A stretch of DNA of 64,000 bases from an uncultured Novosphingobium sp. GTDB taxonomy: Bacteria; Pseudomonadota; Alphaproteobacteria; Sphingomonadales; Sphingomonadaceae. The notes beneath the pieces are model-generated. The model did not search any database. It saw only the letters and a program-made list of their open reading frames with translations, and had not been told where the DNA came from. Location of the stretch: assembly GCA_937996535.1 (NCBI GenBank), contig CALKVF010000077.1, positions 1-64,000 of the forward strand, in the 5' to 3' direction. Below are positions 59,301 through 64,000 of this stretch, piece by piece; position 1 is the first letter of the stretch; each line of letters opens with the position of its first letter. The translations under genes were made by a program, and so were the position numbers.

Positions 59301-60158
59301 GTTGTTGGCCAGGGCATCGCCGGTGCCGGTACCGGCCGTGATCAAGCCCGCGTTGGTGAGCGTGGTAATCTCGCCTTCGTTGGAAACCCCGATGAAGTTG
59401 CCGCTGATAACGCCAGTGCTGGTGTTGTTCAGCTCCGTGATCGTGCCACCCCCGAAGTTCCAGATACCATGGTCACTGTTAGCCCCCCCGATCGTCCCGG
59501 AGTTGGTCAGCGTACCGATCGTGCCTCCGCTGCCGATACCGTGTGTGATGCCGCTGATGGCTCCGCCAACGTCGTTGGTCAAAGTGGTGATGATGGCATC
59601 CGGGTTATTCCAGATGGCAACGCTACTGTTGGTTCCACCAATCAGTCCGGTATTGGTGAGGGTGCCGATCGTGGCCCCACCGAGGTTGTTGATCGCGGGC
59701 GCGGCATTGACAGTATTCAAACCGCTAACGCCGCCACTGATCGTCCCGGTATTGGTCAACGTGGAGATGGAGCCTTCGTTGAAGATACCGGCAGTGACAC
59801 CGGATATGACGCCCCCCGCGTTGTTGGTCAGGCCCCCGATAAAGCCAGCGCCGTGGTTCCAGATGCCAGAGTAGGACCCGGTGGATTCGATCGTACCGCT
59901 ATTGGTCAGCGTCGAGATCGTGCCTTCGTTGTCGATGCCGGATTGACCGCCCGAAATGACGCCGGTGGACGCGTTGATCACGTTATCGATCGTTGAGCCA
60001 CCCCTGTTCCAGATGCCGTAGGCCCAGTCACCGGAGATCGTGCCGCTGTTGGTCAGCGTGGTGATCGCACCATCGTTCTTAACGCCAGTATCAACGCCCG
60101 ACAGCGTTCCGGTGCTCGTGTTCGTGAGCGTCGTGACCGTACTGCCACTGGGCATCAC
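53322..60158 (-). CDS. Giant autotransporter: repeat passenger and C-terminal barrel, separated from its signal peptide by a frameshift
   Basis: An open frame of 2,278 codons. Most of it is built of short degenerate units of the type LTNSGTISG and GIWNxGTI, predicted to form a long beta-helix, with hardly any Cys. The last roughly 290 residues are an autotransporter beta-barrel (from about SLRALGFSRDQVLIAL) ending VTAGLQFGF with a C-terminal Phe; it has one Cys pair. Surface-exposed adhesin-like or biofilm roles are usual for this class. This frame lacks an export signal; the signal peptide sits in another frame at 60091-60384. Removing one G from the G7 tract at 60172-60178 joins them to about 2,353 residues. 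A 282-base internal duplication is noted separately. Confidence 0.9.
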   Translation of the reverse strand: MMPSGSTVTTLTNTSTGTLSGVDTGVKNDGAITTLTNSGTISGDWAYGIWNRGGSTIDNVINASTGVISGGQSGIDNEGTISTLTNSGTIESTGSYSGIWNHGAGFIGGLTNNAGGVISGVTAGIFNEGSISTLTNTGTISGGVSGLNTVNAAPAINNLGGATIGTLTNTGLIGGTNSSVAIWNNPDAIITTLTNDVGGAISGITHGIGSGGTIGTLTNSGTIGGANSDHGIWNFGGGTITELNNTSTGVISGNFIGVSNEGEITTLTNAGLITAGTGTGDALANNGLIDTLTNTGTIGNAIGTDATNRYGINNMGGGTINTLLNDTSGVIRSVKYAVNNEGTIDSLTNAGLISGGETGVANSGTINTLINSGTIEATTSYDGIWNLNNGVINTLTNEASGFISGVSAGIYNNAAIGTLTNHGLISSTASYGIINYGTITTLANDGTITGPLDGVMNYGRIGNVSTATGLRNLADGNISSLNNAGVITGSATAVLNEGTITSLTNSGTITGPAFGVLNSGTIGTLTNSGTLSGTSAFNGLWNMGTGTIDTLSNSGSITGINAAIWNNGHIGAIDNSGNGVISGSSVGLANDGQITTLTNSGTISGSNYDGVWNTGTGEIATLTNSAGGTISGPTAGVYNEGLIGTLANSGTIGSTTRSTRTLGIFNHATGTITLLSNAAGGTISGSSYGLKNEGGITTLSNSGTITGGGVGGTPPGSGIYNLASIGDLTNESGGVIHGGWSGIYNNADGQIITLTNSGTISGSSIGITNYGGIATLINNGTISGDAYYDGIWNVQSGVIGDLTNNATGIISGVTAGIYNDGQIGTLTNRGTISGGTSATAGRGIDNIGTISGLTNSGTIGGAYSEYGIRNRDGGSINSLANSADGTISGTVYGLRNEGTLGALMNAGTIIGTNLNTSTGLSNISQIDKLTNSGTITGRNVGVSNDGMIGTLTNSGTLSATDYVGLFNHSGGTITTLNNSGEITAAYTGIVNSGIIGTVINTGTIDSLHYADGIWNQGQGYIGLLDNRSGGTISGITAAIYNDGRIDQLSNSGTIHTTDYSSIFNTGDGSIATLANNAGGSITGNSAAIWNSGAIITLTNSGTIHGGTYGIYNEGIIGSLTNAGTINTVTNVSSIGGLAANAGLSNLTGGTINTLSNALGATIVGAHTGVYNHGTIDALANSGLISGSSFGLANAGTITSLTNSGTISGTAVFDGIRNSAGGVITQLTNDAGAEISGVVTGITNDGQIATLTNDGTVHGGSDGLANGGTLTTLINNGSITGDAMGSGVWNKLHGTITTLTNSASGNITGYTAGLLNEGALDTLTNAGTIAGLTSGIDNTGTIASLTNNALIGSTNSASGFSNRTSGVVTTLTNASTGSITGTVDGLINAGRITTLTNAGSITGGAIGLSNAGTIGTLGNAGSIAGGTIGLSNSGTITTFGNAGTITGASKAVDNAATISALTNTGTIGGQSSQYGLWNRATGNIAALTNASGGLIAGSVNGLDNLGTIGTLGNAGSIAGGTIGLSNSGTITTFGNAGTITGASKAVDNAATISALTNTGTIGGQTSQHGIWNQAAGNIAVLTNASGGAIAGSVNGIDNLGTIGTLTNGGTITGAASALANSGTVTTLTNNSAIGGISTSTGISNAAAGTIRTLTNVSGGTIRGVDAGLANAGIVASLANAGAITSSAGKGINNTGMVTTLTNTGSVDGALDGIYNSGLFTTLTNSGTIGGTATTDGIWNAASGTIRTLTNASGGTIRGVDAGLANAGSIASLANSGTITGSANGIVNSGAITAFSNSGTVGGSSTTYAIWNKSSGTVASVSNSGTITGSAYGLYNTAGTVTTLTNTGTIRGGTAGIYNSGTISTLINAQGGGAGAALTFAGSLPTNYVEQVISAAQYGQLAYTGTDRTLTSFSLTSDSTLALGTYANVLTGVTAVDGTVKGVFSNFRWMLSNTSGTNWDLIIARLGPDAANSLRALGFSRDQVLIALRNRAATVAGALGNDCTSFSQGGVCLSASVRYSSLRQKDEVAGVVTAAYRITPTIRVGAFVDYTVHQSNQLGQIASTGEQPMFGGFIGLGQKVNGMGLQLRLSGVYHAENVAIARLATLQDTEAGAGSSRLKTWAIGGEAGYAFDLAQQARLMPYIGVRYGYAGRRGYSETLREGVEFPVSYAAYSQRQTTGLAGLSLSGALSGSVSYKIGGGIEYDLESKATSFAGTSDIPDLEIFALANTAEARKLRGRGEVQLAYAIAPAAKISLGANFRSEAYSSMTVANVTAGLQFGF
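54570..60150 (-). repeat. Long tandem array of degenerate passenger repeats
   Basis: About 5.6 kb encodes dozens of short units around LTNSGTI, each roughly 12-25 residues. Because the units are alike at DNA level, both strands contain long open frames; the antisense frame on the plus strand is a by-product. The array is prone to recombination and is hard to assemble. Confidence 0.85.
55471..55928. repeat. Recent internal duplication, 282-base period
   Basis: A 176-base block at 55471-55646 recurs at 55753-55928 with one mismatch, an offset of 282 bases or 94 codons. The encoded halves differ at only a few residues (for example SSQYGLWN versus TSQHGIWN nearby), so the copy is recent or held alike by gene conversion. 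The frame is kept. Confidence 0.85.
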
Positions 60159-60384
60159 AACTGCGCCGATTCCCCCCCGTGATCGTGCCGCTGTTGGTAT
60201 AGGTGCCAGTCGAAACCGTCACGGGGCCGGTGCAGTTCACGCTGTTGCCGCTGGTGCTACAGGCCGCCGCCTGGGCTGACGATACCGGCACCACCATCAT
60301 GGCCGCGGCAAAGGCAATCGCCGACGAACCGCTCGACAAGGCCACAATGCGCCCGCGCTTGGCGTTATTTGCTGAATTCGTCAT
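60091..60384 (-). CDS. N-terminal signal-peptide fragment of the autotransporter
   Basis: A 97-codon frame starting MTNSANNAKRGRIVALSSGS, with a hydrophobic stretch AIAFAAAMMVVPVSSAQA that is a good signal peptide (cut at AQA-A), then SGNSVNCTGPVTVSTGTY and SGTITGG, which is the first passenger unit. After the G7 tract it leaves the passenger frame and reads NRRSCDAQ to a stop at 60091. With six G instead of seven the reading becomes GGIGAVVMPSGS and runs straight into the large ORF. As written, the protein would be a short secreted peptide and the passenger would not be exported. Confidence 0.8.
   Translation of the reverse strand: MTNSANNAKRGRIVALSSGSSAIAFAAAMMVVPVSSAQAAACSTSGNSVNCTGPVTVSTGTYTNSGTITGGNRRSCDAQWQYGHDAHEHEHRNAVGR
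60172..60178 (-). repeat. G7 homopolymer (C7 on the plus strand) at the frameshift
   Basis: Seven C on the plus strand, seven G on the coding strand, exactly where the signal-peptide frame and the passenger frame part. Six (or nine) G would restore the protein. Slipped-strand mispairing at such tracts is a known on/off switch for bacterial surface proteins. Two other G7 runs in the window (22833-22839 and 63454-63460) lie in intact genes. Confidence 0.8.
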
Positions 60385-60865
60385 CGTGCCCCCGACCAGA
60401 TTTTGCTTAAATGAAACGTCAGATCTGATCGTCGCGACCGCGCTGGATCAGCCCTTCGGCCTGACCGCGAGGGGGGTGGATGCGGGGCATTGGGGAGAAC
60501 CCAGGCGCTGCACTGCCGACCTCATACGCGCATCATGCGTCAGATAAGGTGGCCCTATTTGCATCATAATATGATTTCAATAAGTGCAATCACATATAAC
60601 ATATGACTCTAATTGCATCTTACATTGCATCATTATGATATATATGCAGATTTCCTGAGGAAATTTGCCCGCAGAAGCCTATTCGCCTGGGGGATTGCCC
60701 GGTTTTTCATATTACATTATGATGACCATCAGCTTAGTTCTGATATCGAGCAATTTTGTGCCCGCGCGGCGGAAATCCTGCTCTGTCTTGCCGGGCTACC
60801 AATTTGACCGGCAGCCCACCGATAGTGCAGCTGCCCCGGCCCTGTGTTCGGGATACTTGAATTCG
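60385..60865. other. AT-rich divergent intergenic region with repeats
   Basis: A 481-base region between the autotransporter and the response regulator. The part around 60540-60660 is sharply AT-rich compared with the rest of the window. It contains direct TTGCATC copies at 60559, 60613 and 60625, inverted repeats ATCAT-AAT-ATGAT (60563-60575) and ATCAT-T-ATGAT (60629-60639), and TGCAAT...ATTGCA (60585-60617). It must contain promoters for both divergent genes. No credible small gene was found. Confidence 0.75.
60559..60639. promoter_or_regulatory. Cluster of TTGCATC and ATCAT/ATGAT repeats, candidate regulator binding region
   Basis: The first and third copies, TTGCATCATAATATGAT and TTGCATCATTATGAT, differ mainly by two extra bases, so they may be two copies of one binding site. 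The position between a surface adhesin gene and a response regulator gene suggests control of one or both by that regulator, which is inference. Confidence 0.45.
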
Positions 60866-61570
60866 ATGAGCGTTACCGTCAGCCACAACATCTGCGTCAT
60901 TGACGACGATGAGGAATACACGCTCTTCGTGCGCCGCTACCTCTCGTCGGTGGGCCACACGGTGCGAGCCTATACCACCGCGCAGGAATTTCTTGCCGAT
61001 GCAGAGGCACTGAACTGCGACATATTCCTCGTCGACCTGATGCTGCCCGGGATGGACGGCATTGACCTCGTTTCGATGATCCGCGCCAATGGTGATGCCG
61101 GGATCATCGTGGTCAGCGGCCGGATGGGCGCCGATGCCTTTACCACGGCCCTTGCCGCCGGCGCCGACATGTTCGTGAACAAGCCGGTGCGCGCTGATCA
61201 GATCGCCCAGGCCATCGCCTCGCTGAGCCGCCGCCTGGCCCCCGGCACCGCGAGGCGCGACGTTCCCTGGTCACTCGATTGCACCAAGGGCGTGCTGACC
61301 GCGCCGGGCGGCGATGAAATCAAGCTCGGCCCATTGGAGCAGCGCATCGTGATCGCGCTCGCTCAGGCTGCCGACAAGGGCCGCTCGCGCGCCGAACTGG
61401 CGCAAATCGCCCAGGTGGCCCCCAGCGCCGATGATCGCAATCTCGACGCCGCGATGTTCCGGCTGCGCCGCAAGATCGAAAGCGCCACCGGCAAGCCCTC
61501 CCCGATCATCACCATGCACGGCAAGGGCTATGCGGTGACCGGGACCATCGAACTGGTCAATCCGGCGTGA
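60866..61570 (+). CDS. OmpR-type response regulator
   Basis: A 234-residue two-component regulator. The receiver domain has the acidic pocket VIDDDEE (residues 11-17), the phospho-acceptor Asp57 in IFLVDLMLPGMDG, a Ser in IIVVSGR and a Lys in MFVNKPV. The C-terminal winged helix (LGPLEQRIVIALAQAADKGR, then MHGKGYAVTG) is of the OmpR/PhoB kind. The start at 60866 gives a normal receiver; in-frame Met codons upstream lie in the AT-rich region. The histidine kinase overlaps its stop by 4 bases, so the pair is translationally coupled. Confidence 0.93.
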   Translation: MSVTVSHNICVIDDDEEYTLFVRRYLSSVGHTVRAYTTAQEFLADAEALNCDIFLVDLMLPGMDGIDLVSMIRANGDAGIIVVSGRMGADAFTTALAAGADMFVNKPVRADQIAQAIASLSRRLAPGTARRDVPWSLDCTKGVLTAPGGDEIKLGPLEQRIVIALAQAADKGRSRAELAQIAQVAPSADDRNLDAAMFRLRRKIESATGKPSPIITMHGKGYAVTGTIELVNPA

Positions 61571-62967
61571 TCCTGATGCTCGATGTCCGGACGATCCTCT
61601 GGATCTTCTGGGCCGTCATCATTTCCTTCACGCTGGGAATGCTGCTGCTGCGCACCGATCGCATCTGGTCGGGCACCTATTACTGGATCGCTGGCAACGT
61701 CACCTCGATGTTTGCGATCACCACCCTGCTGTGGATGCAGACGGTGCCGTTTTCGGCCAAGCTCAATGTGGTCCCCGACACGATGGTGCTGGTCGCCAGC
61801 ATGTTCAAGGTCTTGTCACTCAGCGGGAAGCACCAGCGCGCGCGATCCGCGCTGCTGGGAGCCGCGCTGATCGCCGGGTATATCCTGGTGGCCCGGACCT
61901 TGGACGCATTGACCGCCGTTAACCTGACCCTGGGCGGCGCGGGGGTGGTCGCAGCGATAATCGCGGGCTGGCAGGCCTATCTGTGCTATCGCTCACCGCG
62001 CTGGCGCAGCCTGAATGGCAGCGGCCTGTTCGCGGCAGCCGCCATGGTGATCTGCCTGTACTACATCGCTGCCGGCGTTCGCGGCTTCAACGTGCAGGAC
62101 GGGCGCTACCTGTTTCAGCAAAGCGGGCTTGCTCAGGCCAACCTGATCATTTCGCTGGCCTATTACATCATCTGTCACATCTGCCTGATCGCGATGCTGG
62201 CGGCCCGGCTGAGCCGCTCGATGGTAGACAGCCAGATGCGCCAGCGGCGGCAGATCAACCTGACCCGCCAGGCCGAACAGCACGCCTTGGAAATGGTCGC
62301 GCAGGCGAATGAAAAGCAGGCGTTGCTCGACGTGCTGGCCCACGAAGTGCGGCAGCCGTTCAACAATGCCCAGGCCGCCTTGAACGATGTGCTGATGACG
62401 CTGCACAGCAACAGCCCCGACTATGCGGCCGGACAGCGACTCCAGGCAATCATCGACCATATCGTGCTGTCGCTATCCAATGCGATTGTCGGCTCCAGCA
62501 TGCTGGAGCGCAAGACGCAGTCGCTGATGGCCACCACCGATGTCGTCGCGGTGTGCGAACTGGCCTGCAGCGACATGGGGCTGAACTGGCGCAACCACGT
62601 CGAGCTTGAACTGGGCGAGCGCGCCATCTTTACCGAGGCCGACCCGATCCTGCTGCGCCTGGCGATCCGCAACCTGCTCGACAATGCGCTCAAGCACTCG
62701 CAACTGGGCCGCAAGGTCAAGCTTCACGTCGGCGTTGATGAGGCGTTGATGCGGGTCGCGATCACCGTAACCAATTGGCCTGCAACCGAGTTCGCCCCCG
62801 ATCCCGCCTTGTTCGAGCGCGGCGTGCGCGGCAAGCAGGCGGCGCCTGAAAACAAGGGCCTGGGACTGTTCATCGTCAGCGAAGTGGCCGTGCTCCACCA
62901 CGGCGAAGTGCAAAACCGGGTCGACGAGCACGGCTGCACCGAATTCAAGCTGCTGCTGCCGGCCTGA
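61567..62967 (+). CDS. Membrane histidine kinase with a multi-spanning N-terminus
   Basis: A 466-residue sensor kinase starting with GTG overlapping the regulator stop (an ATG lies at 61576). Residues 1 to about 215 contain six or seven membrane helices with only short loops, so there is no large periplasmic sensor. The H-box is DVLAHEVRQPFNNAQAALND with His259; the N-box is AIRNLLDNALKHS near residue 370 and the G-box is NKGLGLFIVSEVA near residue 432. The signal may be sensed within the membrane. The H-box sequence EVRQPFNNAQ is somewhat unusual. It probably phosphorylates the preceding regulator. Confidence 0.92.
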   Translation: MILMLDVRTILWIFWAVIISFTLGMLLLRTDRIWSGTYYWIAGNVTSMFAITTLLWMQTVPFSAKLNVVPDTMVLVASMFKVLSLSGKHQRARSALLGAALIAGYILVARTLDALTAVNLTLGGAGVVAAIIAGWQAYLCYRSPRWRSLNGSGLFAAAAMVICLYYIAAGVRGFNVQDGRYLFQQSGLAQANLIISLAYYIICHICLIAMLAARLSRSMVDSQMRQRRQINLTRQAEQHALEMVAQANEKQALLDVLAHEVRQPFNNAQAALNDVLMTLHSNSPDYAAGQRLQAIIDHIVLSLSNAIVGSSMLERKTQSLMATTDVVAVCELACSDMGLNWRNHVELELGERAIFTEADPILLRLAIRNLLDNALKHSQLGRKVKLHVGVDEALMRVAITVTNWPATEFAPDPALFERGVRGKQAAPENKGLGLFIVSEVAVLHHGEVQNRVDEHGCTEFKLLLPA

Positions 62968-62984
62968 CCCAGCAGCGGGCGCCT

Positions 62985-63836
62985 TCAGTCCAGCCTGGCA
63001 ACCATTAGCTGCGCGGTCGGGCTGACCGCGATCGCCGCCGGATCGTGCCCTTCTGACGCGCAGACGATCAGGGCCTTGCCGTCCGCCCCGCCCACCGCCA
63101 CGGCATAGGCGTGAACGCTCAGTTCCACCGTATCGGTCACCTCGCCGCCCTCGCGCACGCGCAGCACCTTGGGGCCGGCCTCGCCCGGATTGGCAACCCA
63201 CACCGCGCCTTCGGGATCAAGGCAGATGCCGTCCGGCTGCACGCCTTCGGGCAGCTGCGCCCAGACCCGGCGGTTGGACAGGCTGCCATCGGCGCCGATG
63301 TCATAGGCGGTCAGGCAAAAGCCGTTGGTCTCCCCAATGATCAGGGTCTTGCCATCAGGGGTGATCACCAGGCCGTTGGGAAAGCGCAGATCGCCCGCGA
63401 CCTTGGTGACGGTGCCATCCGGATCGATCCGCGCGATGACGCAGGTTTCCGCTGGGGGGGCCTCGGGGTTCCAGAAATTGTAGCCGATATCGCTAACCCA
63501 GGTGCGCCCCTGCGGATCGGTGATCGCATCGCTGAGACAGAACACGCAAGTGCCCGAGAGGTCAGCAAATTCATGCAGCGCGCCGCCATGCCAACGTTTC
63601 ATCTTGAGGTTCAGGGCATCGCTGAACACCACCGAACCATCGGGCAGGAAGCCCAGCCCATTGGGTTTGAACGGCAGCTCGATTTCGGTGCGCAGGTCGC
63701 CCGTCAGGCTGGCCGATTTGATGGCATTGCCGTGGATGTCGATGAACCACAGCCGATCACCGCGCCAGCGCGGACTTTCGGTGAACCGCAGGCCGTGGCC
63801 GAGGCCAACCAGAACGTCGGGCTTGTAGGCAGTCAT
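62985..63836 (-). CDS. SMP-30/gluconolactonase/LRE family protein
   Basis: A 283-residue six-bladed beta-propeller. Metal ligands expected for the family are visible: Glu in RFTESPRWRGD, Asn in RFPNGLVITPDG and Asp in QPDGICLDPEG. These enzymes open lactones or aldonolactones, or act as other lactonases and esterases with a divalent metal. There is no signal peptide, so it is cytoplasmic. It is convergent with the kinase gene and divergent from the gene that begins at 63937, which may be its regulator. Substrate unknown. Confidence 0.92.
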   Translation of the reverse strand: MTAYKPDVLVGLGHGLRFTESPRWRGDRLWFIDIHGNAIKSASLTGDLRTEIELPFKPNGLGFLPDGSVVFSDALNLKMKRWHGGALHEFADLSGTCVFCLSDAITDPQGRTWVSDIGYNFWNPEAPPAETCVIARIDPDGTVTKVAGDLRFPNGLVITPDGKTLIIGETNGFCLTAYDIGADGSLSNRRVWAQLPEGVQPDGICLDPEGAVWVANPGEAGPKVLRVREGGEVTDTVELSVHAYAVAVGGADGKALIVCASEGHDPAAIAVSPTAQLMVARLD

Positions 63837-63873
63837 GCTCCGCGCCTCCCCTCGCGAGTCCTATCGACTCGTT

Positions 63874-63889
63874 CTGAGTGATGACTCAG
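63874..63889. promoter_or_regulatory. Dyad CTGAGT-N4-ACTCAG in the divergent promoter
   Basis: A perfect 6-bp inverted repeat around GATG, about 40 bases upstream of the lactonase-type gene and 47 bases before the next gene. The neighbouring gene is cut off, so the likely binder cannot be named from its sequence. Confidence 0.5.
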
Positions 63890-63936
63890 TTAAGTTCTTG
63901 CTCAGTTGTGGTCAAGCTGCGATACAGTTCGCCATC

Positions 63937-64000
63937 ATGAGCACGACAAGCCCCACCAAGGCCAGGCGCGATGCCGCCCCCACGCGGGTGCGCGGGGTGT
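63937..64000 (+). CDS. Start of an unidentified gene, truncated by the window edge
   Basis: Only the first 21 codons are present (MSTTSPTKARRDAAPTRVRG). The basic, Ser/Thr-rich start is common before an HTH domain, so a regulator is possible. The divergent position and dyad with the lactonase-type gene support a regulator, but nothing in 21 residues proves it. Confidence 0.5.
   Translation, partial: MSTTSPTKARRDAAPTRVRGV

Noticed and set aside
60613..60807. A 64-codon plus-strand frame in the AT-rich region
   Set aside because: No ribosome-binding site, no family resemblance, and it overlaps the promoter region of the response regulator.
63454..63460. G7 tract in the SMP-30-type gene
   Set aside because: Intact frame and normal protein on both sides; no support for phase variation.
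1..64000. tRNA, rRNA, CRISPR arrays, insertion sequences and phage genes
   Set aside because: I read through for tRNA arms, regularly spaced direct repeats, transposase motifs and terminal inverted repeats and found none that hold up.

Overview
The window is GC-rich, densely packed DNA from what looks like a sphingomonad (Alphaproteobacteria, Sphingomonadaceae, Novosphingobium/Sphingobium-like). Support: two large TonB-dependent receptors (one of the Xanthomonas/Caulobacter type), a NodT-type efflux lipoprotein, a TorF-type porin, a maltose locus laid out as in Caulobacter and sphingomonads (receptor, tryptophan halogenase, amylase, glucosidase, LacI regulator, MFS carrier), and many acyl-CoA catabolic genes. 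The taxon is an inference from gene content. I saw no tRNA, rRNA, CRISPR array, insertion sequence or phage gene.

Layout. 1-2433: end of a sulfate-activation operon (cysNC, a DUF2061 membrane protein, cysQ). 2430-20951: a catabolic island with two acyl-CoA ligases, two family III CoA-transferases, two VOC proteins, a divergent crotonase, a GlcG/HbpS protein, two acyl-CoA-dehydrogenase-fold monooxygenases, a P450, an alpha/beta hydrolase, an HMG-CoA-lyase-like enzyme, a TonB receptor, one TetR and two tandem MarR regulators. Every transcription unit in it is preceded by a variant of one 17-bp dyad, TGTCAA-N5-TTGACA (seven sites), so it reads as one regulon for uptake and CoA-dependent breakdown of an unidentified hydrophobic compound. 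21070-25892: TetR plus a three-part efflux pump. 25987-29063: enoyl-CoA hydratase and a two-subunit acyl-CoA dehydrogenase. 29060-30946: two secreted proteins of unknown function. 30965-31306: a gene-free stretch with a chain of hairpins ending in a terminator, a candidate small RNA. 31307-36802: a YdcH-type protein, a FadJ-like fusion, modABC and a TorF porin.

36972-47715: the maltose/maltodextrin locus. Divergent transcription units share a GCATACGWATAC motif, probably the LacI-type operator. 47723-51071: an Old Yellow Enzyme with a divergent MerR regulator and a good MerR-type operator, a sterol-desaturase-type hydroxylase and a Crp/Fnr regulator.

51079-62967: a TPR-sulfotransferase, then a giant repeat-built autotransporter (about 2,350 residues when restored) whose signal peptide lies in another frame. 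The switch is at a run of seven G on the coding strand; losing one G restores a single reading frame, so the gene is phase-variable, freshly broken or mis-sequenced. An AT-rich, repeat-dense intergenic region separates it from a divergent response regulator and a multi-spanning membrane histidine kinase. The window ends with an SMP-30/gluconolactonase-type gene and the start of a divergent gene.

Two parts deserve follow-up as possibly undescribed systems: the dyad-controlled catabolic island, and the autotransporter with its G-tract, neighbouring sulfotransferase and two-component system.
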